64,000 nucleotides of DNA, taken from the NCBI GenBank assembly GCA_018402345.1, contig JAGYIV010000014.1:186001-250000 (forward strand), in the 5' to 3' direction. The DNA is from Terrimicrobiaceae bacterium (GTDB lineage: Bacteria > Verrucomicrobiota > Verrucomicrobiia > Chthoniobacterales > Terrimicrobiaceae). Numbering within the stretch: position 1 is the first letter of the stretch; every line of letters starts with the position of its first letter. A program made the translations under genes and the position numbers. Below, piece by piece: positions 19,959 through 28,244 of this stretch. The notes below the pieces were generated by a model. It was given only the letters and a program-made list of their open reading frames with translations, searched no databases and was not told the origin of the DNA.

Positions 19959-20129
19959 ATGACGCCCCCACGCGCCGAATTCATAGGAACTGCATTGTTG
20001 ATTCCTCTTGGAAACGGCGTGGTGGCCACCGCGCTTCTGCCGGTGGCGGGCAAGGGAGGCATCGACTAGTGGGCAGGCGTTGATTCCCGTAGCCTGGCCT
20101 TGATCGGCGCGGCGCTGGGCGATTTTTAA
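19959..20129 (+). pseudogene. glpF: glpF remnant (glycerol uptake facilitator, internal deletion)
   Basis: Translation from ATG 19959 gives 36 codons that look like the first helix of a GlpF aquaglyceroporin (EFIGTALLIPLGNGVVATALL), ending at TAG 20067. A little further on, IPVA and then ALIGAALGDF read like the last helix of GlpF, in a different frame, ending with TAA at 20127-20129, two bases before glpK. Both NPA boxes and all central helices are missing. Intact GlpF is about 250-280 aa, so most of the gene has been deleted. The position is the usual one for glpF in a glpFKD operon. Confidence 0.72.
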
Positions 20130-20131
20130 CC

Positions 20132-21628
20132 ATGAAACACATCCTCGCACTCGACCAGGGCACCACCAGTTCTCGCTCGATTGTCTACAACGAGCGCCTC
20201 GAACCGATGGCGGTCTCGCAGCGCGAATTCACCCAGCATTTTCCCGAACCTGGCCGCGTCGAGCACGACGCGGACGAAATCTGGGACTCGATTGTGGTCA
20301 CCGCCCGCGAGGCGGTGGCGACGTCGGGGGTCGATGCCTCATCCATCGCCTCGATCGGCATCACCAACCAGCGCGAGACCGTGGTGGTTTGGGAGCGCGA
20401 CACCGGCAGGCCGGTGCACCGCGCGATTGTCTGGCAGGACAGGCGCACGGCGGAGTTCATGGACGCCTTACGCGAGGCCGGGAACGAACCGCTGGTGCAA
20501 AGCCGCACAGGCTTGCTGCTCGATCCGTATTTCTCGGCAAGCAAGCTGCATTGGATCCTCCGCGCGATTCCGAACGGCCATGCGCGCGCCTCCTCGGGCG
20601 AACTCGCCGCAGGGACGATCGACAGCTGGATCATTTACAAACTCACAGGCGGCAACTCGCATGTCACCGATGTCAGCAACGCCTCGCGCACGATGCTGAT
20701 GAACATCCACCGCGGAGATTGGGATTCCGACTTGCTTGCGTTGTTTGATATTCCCCGCGCGCTGTTGCCGGAGATCGTTCCCAGCAGCGGCCATCTTGGA
20801 GTCGCCGGGCGTGGGTTTCTCGAGGCGGACATCCCGGTGTGCGGGGCCATCGGCGACCAGCAGTCCGCCCTCTTCGGCCAGTTGTGCACGAAGCCGGGCC
20901 TTGTGAAGTGCACCTACGGCACTGGCTGTTTTCTCCTTCTCTTCACCGGGCCCGATGCCGTGGCGAGCTCGAGCCGCCTCCTGACCACTGTGGCATGGAA
21001 GATCGGCGGCGCCCCGCTTCAATACGCCGTCGAGGGCAGCGTGTTTATGGGTGGTGCCTCGATCCAGTGGCTGCGCGACGGTCTTGGAATCATCAAGAGC
21101 GCGGCGGAGGTGAACACTCTCGCGGCGAAGGTTCCAGATAGCGGCGGCGTGGTGCTTGTTCCCGCCTTCACTGGACTTGGTGCCCCGTATTGGAATGCCG
21201 ATGCCCGCGGCACGTTGCTTGGGATGACCCGCGGCACGACGGCGGCGCACATCGCGCGGGCGACGCTGGATGGCATCGCCTTTCAGGTCTCCGATCTCGT
21301 CGAGGCCATGGAAAAGGACTCGGGCAACCACATCGCCAGCCTGCGGGTGGATGGCGGGGCATGCGCCAGCGACCTTCTCATGCAAATCCAGGCCGATCTC
21401 CTCGGAACGACCGTCGAGCGTCCCGCGAACATCGAAAGCACCGCGCTCGGCGCGGCGATGATGGCTGGACTCGGCGCCGGCCTCTGGAGCGGACTTGGCG
21501 AATTATCCCAAACTCGGTCCGTTGAACGCAGGTTCGCCCCGACGATCACTGTCAAAGACCGCAAGGCGCGGATCAAAACATGGAAGCGTGCCGTGAAACG
21601 CGCGCAAAACTGGAACACCACGAAATGA
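20132..21628 (+). CDS. glpK: Glycerol kinase
   Basis: Cytosolic ATP:glycerol 3-phosphotransferase, 498 aa, normal length. FGGY-family features: N-terminal ALDQGTTSSRSIVY phosphate loop, QREFTQHFPEPGRVEHD, GITNQRETVVVWERDTG, IVWQDRRT, AIGDQQSALFGQ, KCTYGTGCFLL and DGGACASDLLMQIQADLL. It makes glycerol 3-phosphate for GlpD or lipid synthesis. The start follows the glpF remnant by two bases; the stop overlaps the glpD start (ATGA). As glpF is degraded, glycerol must enter by diffusion or another channel. Confidence 0.97.
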   Translation: MKHILALDQGTTSSRSIVYNERLEPMAVSQREFTQHFPEPGRVEHDADEIWDSIVVTAREAVATSGVDASSIASIGITNQRETVVVWERDTGRPVHRAIVWQDRRTAEFMDALREAGNEPLVQSRTGLLLDPYFSASKLHWILRAIPNGHARASSGELAAGTIDSWIIYKLTGGNSHVTDVSNASRTMLMNIHRGDWDSDLLALFDIPRALLPEIVPSSGHLGVAGRGFLEADIPVCGAIGDQQSALFGQLCTKPGLVKCTYGTGCFLLLFTGPDAVASSSRLLTTVAWKIGGAPLQYAVEGSVFMGGASIQWLRDGLGIIKSAAEVNTLAAKVPDSGGVVLVPAFTGLGAPYWNADARGTLLGMTRGTTAAHIARATLDGIAFQVSDLVEAMEKDSGNHIASLRVDGGACASDLLMQIQADLLGTTVERPANIESTALGAAMMAGLGAGLWSGLGELSQTRSVERRFAPTITVKDRKARIKTWKRAVKRAQNWNTTK

Positions 21629-23193
21629 ACAGATCGAAACTCCTCTCGAAACTCGACGAAACACCCTGCTGGGACGTGATTGTGATCGGTGGCGGCGCCA
21701 CCGGACTCGGCGTGGCGGTGGATGCCGCCACGCGGGGCTACAGGACGCTCCTGTTGGAGGCGCAGGATTTTGCCCAGGGCACATCCAGTCGCAGCACAAA
21801 GCTGGTTCACGGCGGCGTCCGCTATCTCGAGCAGGGCGACATTCCTCTGGTGCTCGAGGCCCTCCGCGAGCGCGGGCTTCTCCACCGCAATGCGCCGCAC
21901 CTCGTGCACCATCTATCGTTCATCGTGCCCCGCTACAAGTGGTGGGAGGGTCCGTTTTTCGGAATCGGACTCAAGGTCTACGACGCCCTCGCGGGGAAAC
22001 TGAATCTTGCTCCCTCACATTTGCTGTCGCGGGAGGAAACGCTCGGGAGGATTCCAAATATCGAACCGGAGCACCTCCTCGGCGGCGTGGAGTATTTCGA
22101 CGGGCAATTCGACGACTCTCGTCTCGCCATCACGCTCGCACGGACCGCCGCCCACCACGGCGCCTGTGTGCTCAACCATGCAAAAGTCGAGGGACTGATC
22201 AAAACCGACGGCCTTGTCTCGGGCGTTCGGTTCACCGACAAGGAAACCGGCCGAGTCTTCACAGCTACAGGGGCTGTTGTCATCAACGCCACCGGCATTT
22301 TCAGCGACCATGTGCGCCTCATGGACGATGCCAAGGCCACTCCAGTCGTGCAACCGAGCCAAGGCGTTCACCTCGTGTTCGACCGTTCCTTCCTGCAAGG
22401 CGACTCGGCGATCATGGTGCCGCACACCGACGACGGCCGTGTGCTCTTTGTCATTCCATGGCACGGCAAGGTGCTTGTCGGCACCACCGACACGCCCATG
22501 CAAACCCCCGATCCCGAGCCCCGCGCGCTCAAGGAGGAAATCGGGTTCATCCTGCGCAATGCCGCGCGCTACCTCGCCCGTGATCCACGCGAGAGCGACA
22601 TCCTCAGCGTGTTCGCGGGCCAGCGCCCGCTTGTCCGCCCGCCGGGCAAGGATGGTGGCCCCACCAAGGCGATCTCGCGGAACCACGAGGTGCTTGTCTC
22701 GGAGTCTGGCCTCGTGACGATCGTCGGTGGCAAGTGGACCACCTATCGGAAGATGGCGGAGGACACCCTCGACCACGCTGCGCTCCTTGCGGGATTGGAG
22801 GAAAAACCCTGCGTCACGGAAAAACTCCAACTCCTCGGCTGGAGGAGCCCGGATGCCGGTCAGCTGCCCGACTGGTTGGCCGTCTACGGGAGTGAGGCAG
22901 AGGACATCAACGCGCTCATCGCTGCTGACCCCGCGCTCGGCGAGTCCGTCCACCCACGCCTGCACTACCCGCTTGCCACGGTCGTCTGGGCTGCCCGCCA
23001 CGAGCAGGCGCGCACACTGGAGGACGTCCTATCCCGCCGCATCCGCGCCCTCCTCCTCGACGCCAAGGCCGCCATCGAAGCCGCTCCTGCCGTCGCGCAC
23101 CTCCTTGCCGCAGAGCTCGGGCACAAGGAGGACTGGGCTGCCGCCCAAGTCGAATCCTTCACTGCTTTGGCGAAGGGGTATTTGGTGGAATAG
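21625..23193 (+). CDS. glpD: Glycerol-3-phosphate dehydrogenase (FAD, aerobic)
   Basis: Membrane-associated flavoprotein oxidising glycerol 3-phosphate to dihydroxyacetone phosphate and reducing quinone, 522 aa. An N-terminal FAD-binding motif VIVIGGGATGLGVAVDAATRG is followed by AQGTSSRSTKLVHGGVRYLEQGD (DAO family), VINATGIFSD, PWHGKVLVGTTDTP and GGKWTTYRKMAEDTLD. Its electrons can enter the quinol pool used by alternative complex III. Translationally coupled to glpK. ATG 21625 is chosen; an in-frame ATG at 21580 lies inside glpK. Confidence 0.96.
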   Translation: MNRSKLLSKLDETPCWDVIVIGGGATGLGVAVDAATRGYRTLLLEAQDFAQGTSSRSTKLVHGGVRYLEQGDIPLVLEALRERGLLHRNAPHLVHHLSFIVPRYKWWEGPFFGIGLKVYDALAGKLNLAPSHLLSREETLGRIPNIEPEHLLGGVEYFDGQFDDSRLAITLARTAAHHGACVLNHAKVEGLIKTDGLVSGVRFTDKETGRVFTATGAVVINATGIFSDHVRLMDDAKATPVVQPSQGVHLVFDRSFLQGDSAIMVPHTDDGRVLFVIPWHGKVLVGTTDTPMQTPDPEPRALKEEIGFILRNAARYLARDPRESDILSVFAGQRPLVRPPGKDGGPTKAISRNHEVLVSESGLVTIVGGKWTTYRKMAEDTLDHAALLAGLEEKPCVTEKLQLLGWRSPDAGQLPDWLAVYGSEAEDINALIAADPALGESVHPRLHYPLATVVWAARHEQARTLEDVLSRRIRALLLDAKAAIEAAPAVAHLLAAELGHKEDWAAAQVESFTALAKGYLVE

Positions 23194-23204
23194 GCGGGGG
23201 TCAT

Positions 23205-23243
23205 TTTTTACATGGATTCACAGGATTTACAGGATGCTGGAGG
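23205..23243. repeat. Left terminal inverted repeat of GxxExxY element B
   Basis: 39-bp sequence beginning TTTTTACATGGATTCACAGG and containing two CAGGAT units. Its partner at 23626-23661, reverse-complemented, begins TTTTTACATGGATGGTCAGG and ends in the same ACAGGATG...GGAGG order with a 3-bp gap. The ATG of the GxxExxY gene lies inside this repeat. Confidence 0.78.
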
Positions 23244-23621
23244 GCTTCATACCGAACTGACCCGTCAGATTATTGGATGTTCCTTTGATGTGTTGAATGA
23301 ATTGGGTGCGGGGTTTTGGAGTCGGTTTACGAAAAAGCACTTCACATCGCCCTTCTTGAATCCGGCCTTGCCGTCGAGCGGCAGAAACCCATTGAAGTGC
23401 TGTTTCGATCGCAAGTCGTTGGCGATTTTTACGCCGATCTTTTTGTTGAGGGGAAGGTTCGGATCGAGCTGAAGGCCGTCAAAGCAATCGCTCCCGAGCA
23501 CCAAGCCCAAGTCATCAACTACCTGAATGCGACTGGTGTTTCCGTTGGCCTCCTGATCAATTTCGGAAACCCCCGTTTGGAATACAAAAAGATTCACCCG
23601 ATCCCAAACCGCTCAAAGTAA
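23212..23621 (+). pseudogene. GxxExxY protein, PD-(D/E)XK nuclease-fold, frameshifted
   Basis: Joining two frames gives a 136-aa GxxExxY protein. The name motif GFLESVY is intact (G34, E37, Y40), and the nuclease core shows D76 in YADLFVE and E86/K88 in IELKAV. As sequenced, the frame breaks at a run of four Ts (23314-23317), where five would restore LESVYE. The context is not a canonical in-frame slippery heptamer, so this is a mutation or consensus error rather than obvious programmed frameshifting. The ATG lies within the left inverted repeat, so the repeat encodes the first ~11 residues. Located between glpD and the CFA synthase. Confidence 0.8.
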
Positions 23622-23625
23622 CCTT

Positions 23626-23661
23626 CCTCCATCCTGTTGATCCTGACCATCCATGTAAAAA
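23626..23661. repeat. Right terminal inverted repeat of GxxExxY element B
   Basis: 36-bp partner of the left repeat, starting five bases after the GxxExxY stop (CCTCCATCCTGTTGATCCTG...) and ending in CATGTAAAAA. The outer 13 bp TTTTTACATGGAT are identical in both copies. Confidence 0.78.
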
Positions 23662-23683
23662 GATTGGATCAACGAAACCTGGG

Positions 23684-24919
23684 TTACTCCGGTAGCCGGT
23701 AGATCGCGGAGGGGATCGAGAGGTTGTCCGGGCGGGAGAGGGCGAATTGGGCGACTGTGATGTGGCGGGTGCCGAAGGCTGCCTCGCAGTAGGCGAGGTA
23801 GTAGCGCCATTTGCGGAGGAACACCTCGTCGAAGCCCAGCGCGCGGACGGCGTCGAGTTTTTCCTCGAAGGCCTCGCGCCAGCGTTTGAGCGTCAGCGCG
23901 TAGTGGGGGGCCATGTCCTCGTAGTCGAGGAGGTTGAGGTCTCCGCAGGCGCGCAGGGCCTGACCGATGCGGGCGTTGCTCATGAGGAGCGAGCCGGGGA
24001 AGATGTGTTTCTGGATGAAATCAACGCCGTCGCGAAGGATGGGGTATTGGTTGTCGGGGCAGAGGATCGCCTGGAGGGCAGCGATGCCGCGCGGGGCGAG
24101 GAGTTGGTCGATCTTGGCGAAGTAGCCGTCGACGTATTTGTCCCCGACGGCCTCGAGCATTTCGATCGAGGCGATCTTGTCGAACTGCCCGCGCAGGTCG
24201 CGGTAGTCGCAAAGGAGGAGTTGGATGCGGTCGGCGAGGCCAGCGGCCTGGATGCGGCGCGCGGCTTCGTCGTATTGTTGTTGGGAGATCGTGACCGTGG
24301 TGACGCGGCAACCGAAGGCGCGTGCGGCGTGCATGCTGAAGCCGCCCCAACCTGAGCCGATCTCCAGCACGCTGTCCGAAGGCGCGAGGTGGAGGCGGCG
24401 GCAGAGGGTGTCGTATTTGCGGATCTGGGCTGTTTCGAGCGGTTCGTCGGCGTGTTCGAAATACGCGCTCGAGTAGGTCATCGTGGGATCAAGCCAAAGC
24501 TGGAAGAACTCGTTGGAGAGATCGTAGTGCTCGCGGATATTTTCGCGGCTCATGCGCTGGCTGTTTGGGCGGCGCAGGTGGAAGAGGCGGTTGGCGAAAT
24601 GCAGGAGGTTGAACGCGCCGGTGCTTCTCGATGCGCGGGTTTGCAAGGCATCAGCCTCGTCGGCGTTCAGGATGAACCAGGCGATGACCTTGACCAGGTC
24701 CGGTGTTGCCCATTCGCCAGCCAGGTAGGATTCCGCGAAGCCGATCGGACCGTGCAGGACGCATCGCTTGAAGAAGTCCTCGTGGTGGATTTCGAACTCC
24801 GCTTGCGGCGTCTGCCCGAGCCCGCCGTAGGTGCAGCGTGAGCCATCGGGCAGGGTGATCGAAAGTTTGCCTCGTCGGAATTTCGAGAAACTGGTGAGAA
24901 CGAGGCGACGGTAGAGCAT
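23684..24919 (-). CDS. cfa: Cyclopropane-fatty-acyl-phospholipid synthase
   Basis: 411-aa SAM-dependent enzyme that adds a methylene bridge to unsaturated acyl chains of membrane phospholipids. An N-terminal lipid-binding domain of ~100 residues ([11 protein letters not shown]) is followed by [29 protein letters not shown] motif [10 protein letters not shown], and [19 protein letters not shown] with the catalytic Glu region, then [10 protein letters not shown]. This is the full CFA plan, unlike the shorter relative at 17539-18576. ATG 24919 is chosen; the upstream in-frame extension is Arg-rich and unlike the family. Confidence 0.93.
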   Translation of the reverse strand: MLYRRLVLTSFSKFRRGKLSITLPDGSRCTYGGLGQTPQAEFEIHHEDFFKRCVLHGPIGFAESYLAGEWATPDLVKVIAWFILNADEADALQTRASRSTGAFNLLHFANRLFHLRRPNSQRMSRENIREHYDLSNEFFQLWLDPTMTYSSAYFEHADEPLETAQIRKYDTLCRRLHLAPSDSVLEIGSGWGGFSMHAARAFGCRVTTVTISQQQYDEAARRIQAAGLADRIQLLLCDYRDLRGQFDKIASIEMLEAVGDKYVDGYFAKIDQLLAPRGIAALQAILCPDNQYPILRDGVDFIQKHIFPGSLLMSNARIGQALRACGDLNLLDYEDMAPHYALTLKRWREAFEEKLDAVRALGFDEVFLRKWRYYLAYCEAAFGTRHITVAQFALSRPDNLSIPSAIYRLPE

Positions 24920-24975
24920 GGCTTGCGGGACGATGCGCGGAGCGGCGGCCTGAATCAAGACTCGGACGTGGGTTT

Positions 24976-25206
24976 TTATCCGCAGCCGCAGGCGGATCCG
25001 CAGCAATGTCCGCCGGAGGGAGTGGGCGCTCCGCCGCCCTTGCCGGAGGTCATGATGCCCAGTCCGCCGGTGATGACGCGCCGGATGCGTTCGCCGGTCT
25101 CCGGGTGCGTGGTGAGTGTGTCTTCTTTCATGCTCTGTCGGATCTCGTAGGTGCGGACCGGTTCCTCCGGCGTGGAGGGGATGGTTTCATAGACGTAGGT
25201 GGCCAT
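24976..25206 (-). CDS. FmdB-like small protein with C-terminal cysteine cluster
   Basis: 76-aa protein starting [10 protein letters not shown], the opening of FmdB-type proteins (usually MPxYxY), with [19 protein letters not shown] and a [10 protein letters not shown] segment. In ordinary FmdB a CxxC...CxxC zinc ribbon follows the first strand; here those cysteines are absent and four cysteines crowd at the C-terminus ([10 protein letters not shown]). A metal-binding tail is plausible. Upstream of, and on the same strand as, the CFA gene. Function unknown. Confidence 0.7.
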   Translation of the reverse strand: MATYVYETIPSTPEEPVRTYEIRQSMKEDTLTTHPETGERIRRVITGGLGIMTSGKGGGAPTPSGGHCCGSACGCG

Positions 25207-25311
25207 GGCGAAAAAATTCCCGCGTCCACCTCTGAGGGCAAGCGATTTCAAGACCGGGTGCGGGATTGTTTTCCCTTTCCAGCGGGTGGGTTTTTTTCGT
25301 TACTCCCCGCC

Positions 25312-26271
25312 ATGTCACGTATCCCGGTCACAATCCTCACGGGCTTTCTCGGCTCCGGCAAAACCACGCTCCTCAACCGCATCCTCACCGAAAACCACGG
25401 CCTCCGGATCGCGGTAATCGAAAACGAATTCGGCGAGGTTGGAATCGATCACGAACTGGTTATCAACACCGACGAGGAACTCTTCGAAATGAATAACGGC
25501 TGCATCTGCTGCACCGTGCGCGGGGATTTGATCAGAATTCTGGGAAACCTCATAAAGCGCCGGGACAAGTTCGACCATATCCTGATCGAGACCACCGGAC
25601 TGGCCGATCCAGGGCCGGTGGTGCAGACATTTTTCGTTGATGAGGAACTGCGTGAAAAAACCGTGGTGAACGGCGTGGTGACGCTGGTCGATGCGCACCA
25701 CATCGCCGGTCACCTCGAGCAAACCCACGAGGCGGAGGAGCAGGTGGCATTCGCCGATGTGATCCTTCTGAACAAATGCGACCTCGTTCCCGAGGCGGCC
25801 TTGGAGGCCTTGGAGCAGCGGATTCGTGACATCAACGCGCTGGCGACCATCCACCGCACCACCAGTGCGGAGATCGATGTCGCGAAAGTCCTCGAAGTGG
25901 GCGGGTTCAACCTCGACCGCGCCACGGAACTTGATCCGCACTTCCTCGACGCCCACGGGCACCATCACCACCACCATTCCGATATCTTCAGCGTCGGGAT
26001 CGAGGCCGAGGGCGAGTGCGACGGGAGGAAGCTCAATGATTGGATTTCGACGCTGGTTCGCGAGAAGGGGCAGGACATTTTCCGGATGAAGGGAATCTTC
26101 GCGGTGAAAAACCAGGCCGACCGCGTGGTCTTCCAAGGGGTCCACATGCTTGTCGATGCCGCCAGCGGCGGCCCATGGGCGGGGCGTCCGCGCAAAAACG
26201 CGCTGGTCTTCATCGGGAGGAACCTCGACCGCGAGGCCTTGACCTCCGGCTTCCGCGCCTGCCTCGTATGA
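25312..26271 (+). CDS. COG0523 family GTPase (CobW/YjiA/ZNG1-type metallochaperone)
   Basis: Cytosolic G3E-family GTPase of 319 aa, thought to load or insert metals, commonly zinc. Walker [11 protein letters not shown] at residues 11-20, the metal motif CICC in [12 protein letters not shown], Walker B-type [12 protein letters not shown] specificity motif, a His-rich loop HGHHHHHH, and a C-terminal CobW_C domain ([10 protein letters not shown] to [11 protein letters not shown]). Overlaps the WD40 gene start by four bases (ATGA). The divergent FmdB-like gene, also possibly metal-binding, is upstream. Which metal is served is not known. Confidence 0.9.
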   Translation: MSRIPVTILTGFLGSGKTTLLNRILTENHGLRIAVIENEFGEVGIDHELVINTDEELFEMNNGCICCTVRGDLIRILGNLIKRRDKFDHILIETTGLADPGPVVQTFFVDEELREKTVVNGVVTLVDAHHIAGHLEQTHEAEEQVAFADVILLNKCDLVPEAALEALEQRIRDINALATIHRTTSAEIDVAKVLEVGGFNLDRATELDPHFLDAHGHHHHHHSDIFSVGIEAEGECDGRKLNDWISTLVREKGQDIFRMKGIFAVKNQADRVVFQGVHMLVDAASGGPWAGRPRKNALVFIGRNLDREALTSGFRACLV

Positions 26272-27242
26272 AGAATCTCGGACAACTTGACGCGGGCGAC
26301 AATATCCTCGGGCTCAAGTGGAGCACGGACGGCGGGCGGTTGCTCGCCACCCCCTCGACCGGCGAGATTCTTGTGGCGGGGTTGGACAGCCTTTCCGTGC
26401 TGGAGCGACTTGCGGGGCATGGCATGGGGAACGGTGCCTCCGATTGGTTCCAGGACGCGCCGGTGACCTGCGGGTTCGACGGGAAAATCCGCCATGCCGG
26501 TCGCGAGATTGTTCCAGGGCGCGGCATGATCGACCGCGTCAAGTCGAATGCCGACCACACCCGGTTCGCAGCCGCGCAAAACCGCCGCCTGCATGTCTTC
26601 GGCGGGGCGGCGGAAATGGCATGCGTCATCGAGCTTCCCGCCTCCGCTGCCGATTTCGCATGGAGTCCCGTGAACCCCTCCGAAATCTCCACCGCTGGAG
26701 CCGGGGGAGCCTGTCTCTGGCGCGTCGGGGAGGACACACCCTTCGCGCGCTTCGATTGGGGCGGTGCGTGCCTCGGCGTCGAGTGGAGCGCCGACGGACG
26801 CTGGTTGGCCACCGCCGACCAAACACCCAGCGTGCACGTCTACGACATCCCGCGCGACCATCCGCTGCATATTCAGGGCTTTGATGGCAAGGTGCGGGCG
26901 ATGGCCTTCTCCCGCGACTCGAAACGCCTCGCCACTGCGGGAAGTCCTGTGGTCACCGTCTGGCCGTGCAAAGGCAAAAAAGGCCCCGAGGGCGCGACCC
27001 CGATCCAAGTTGATGGGAGCGAATCCGAGGTCATGGCGGTGGATTTTTCCCCGAAAACCGGCCAACTCGCCACGGGCGACGGCGACGGCACCCTTCTCGT
27101 GGTTACGTTCGAGTCTGGTCAATTCCGCCGCAAGCGCACCAGGCTCGCCGCCGGGATTTCGGCCCTCGCCTGGCACCCCCAACTGCCGCTGCTGGCGATC
27201 GGACACGCCAGCGGAGAGGTCATGCTCCTCTCGCTGGATTGA
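26268..27242 (+). CDS. WD40 repeat protein coupled to COG0523 GTPase
   Basis: 324-aa protein of degenerate WD40/beta-propeller repeats, for example [75 protein letters not shown] and [19 protein letters not shown]. About six or seven blades would fit the length. No signal peptide, so cytosolic. Its start overlaps the GTPase stop, so the two are probably made together and may interact; this is inference. No catalytic motif is seen. Confidence 0.85.
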   Translation: MKNLGQLDAGDNILGLKWSTDGGRLLATPSTGEILVAGLDSLSVLERLAGHGMGNGASDWFQDAPVTCGFDGKIRHAGREIVPGRGMIDRVKSNADHTRFAAAQNRRLHVFGGAAEMACVIELPASAADFAWSPVNPSEISTAGAGGACLWRVGEDTPFARFDWGGACLGVEWSADGRWLATADQTPSVHVYDIPRDHPLHIQGFDGKVRAMAFSRDSKRLATAGSPVVTVWPCKGKKGPEGATPIQVDGSESEVMAVDFSPKTGQLATGDGDGTLLVVTFESGQFRRKRTRLAAGISALAWHPQLPLLAIGHASGEVMLLSLD

Positions 27243-27614
27243 CAACAGCGAGGAATAGTCTGGTGAGTGGAAATGGTTGGCGTTGATCCGCGTCAGGGCA
27301 AGCCACCAGCCTATCGACCTTCAATCCGATTTCGCGCGTCAACCGGCAAAGTTCGGCCTTGAGTTTCTGACCTTGGTGTGCCACGTTGCCACCGCCTCAG
27401 GCGCACCTGTCATGCAATACGGTTCCGGCGACCCAGTTTATTTTGGTCATTGGTCTGAATTCATCGCGCTACTCATGTTCCTAGCGGCTTGCATTAAGCA
27501 TTCGCAATCAACGGGATGTGCTGCGCCAGAGGCTCAACGGCCGCCATTGCCCGGCCCACGGGACATCCCATCCAGGCCGGCACGTTGGCCACGCAACGAA
27601 AAATCATACATATC
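27243..27614. other. 372-base stretch without a recognised gene
   Basis: Lies between the WD40 and RRM genes. Short open frames exist on both strands, but none begins with a convincing ribosome-binding site or resembles a protein I know. It may be a long 5' leader of the RRM gene, whose ATG 27615 has no clear Shine-Dalgarno, or decayed coding sequence. No terminator with a T-tract is visible. Confidence 0.4.
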
Positions 27615-28244
27615 ATGTCATCAGAATACTCACCCAGCGGTTCACGCCGGCCCTCACGCCGAGGCGGCCGCGGTCCGCGTCGTTCCAATCGCACATCCAC
27701 CCAACAATCGCCCAAAAAGCCTGCACCCAAGCAGTCCCTTTTTGCGAAGATTCTGGGTTTTTTAACCGGCAAGTCCGCTGAGGCGCCTGCTCCAGCGCAC
27801 CGCCCACAAGCTCCGGTTGCCGAAACACCATCCAACGGCTCTGCATCCTCCCGAGGCAGCCGCGAGCGCCAACCGCGCGCCGAGCGTCCCACCGGGATGC
27901 GTTCGCCTGAGATGGTCGAAGTCAGTTCGCCGCGGCTTTATGTTGGCAACTTGTCCTTCGACGCCTCCGAGAGCGATCTCTTCGATCTCTTCAATGGGGT
28001 GGGATCGGTCCAAAATGTCGAGGTGGTGGTGAACCGCCACACCATGCGCTCGAAGGGATTTGCCTTCGTGCAAATGCAAAGCATCGAAGAGGCCAAGCGT
28101 GCGGTCGATGAACTCCACAACAAGGACTACATGGGCCGCAAGTTGGTCGTGAGCGGAGCGAAAGCCCTCGAAGAGCGCCGCTCCGAGCGCGCTGAACAGA
28201 CAGAGCCCGCCAGTGAGTCGGCCGAACAAGCCGCTGTTCAGTAA
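27615..28244 (+). CDS. RRM-domain RNA-binding protein
   Basis: 209 aa. The first ~100 residues are basic and low-complexity (SRRPSRRGGRGPRRSNR), the middle is Pro/Ala/Ser-rich, and a single RNA recognition motif follows: RNP2 LYVGNLSF near residue 109, RNP1 KGFAFVQM near 148, closing with GRKLVVSGAKALEERR and an acidic tail. Bacterial RRM proteins bind single-stranded RNA and are often linked to cold or light responses; targets are unknown here. The start codon has no clear ribosome-binding site. Its last 32 bases overlap the start of miaA. Confidence 0.88.
   Translation: MSSEYSPSGSRRPSRRGGRGPRRSNRTSTQQSPKKPAPKQSLFAKILGFLTGKSAEAPAPAHRPQAPVAETPSNGSASSRGSRERQPRAERPTGMRSPEMVEVSSPRLYVGNLSFDASESDLFDLFNGVGSVQNVEVVVNRHTMRSKGFAFVQMQSIEEAKRAVDELHNKDYMGRKLVVSGAKALEERRSERAEQTEPASESAEQAAVQ

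Noticed and set aside
23311-23320. Programmed -1 frameshift in GxxExxY gene B
   Set aside because: GGG TTT T lies in the wrong phase for an X XXY YYZ slippery heptamer; a lost T is simpler.
27277-27765. 162-aa open frame between the WD40 and RRM genes
   Set aside because: Runs into the RRM gene in another frame, has no ribosome-binding site and resembles nothing known; left as unassigned sequence.
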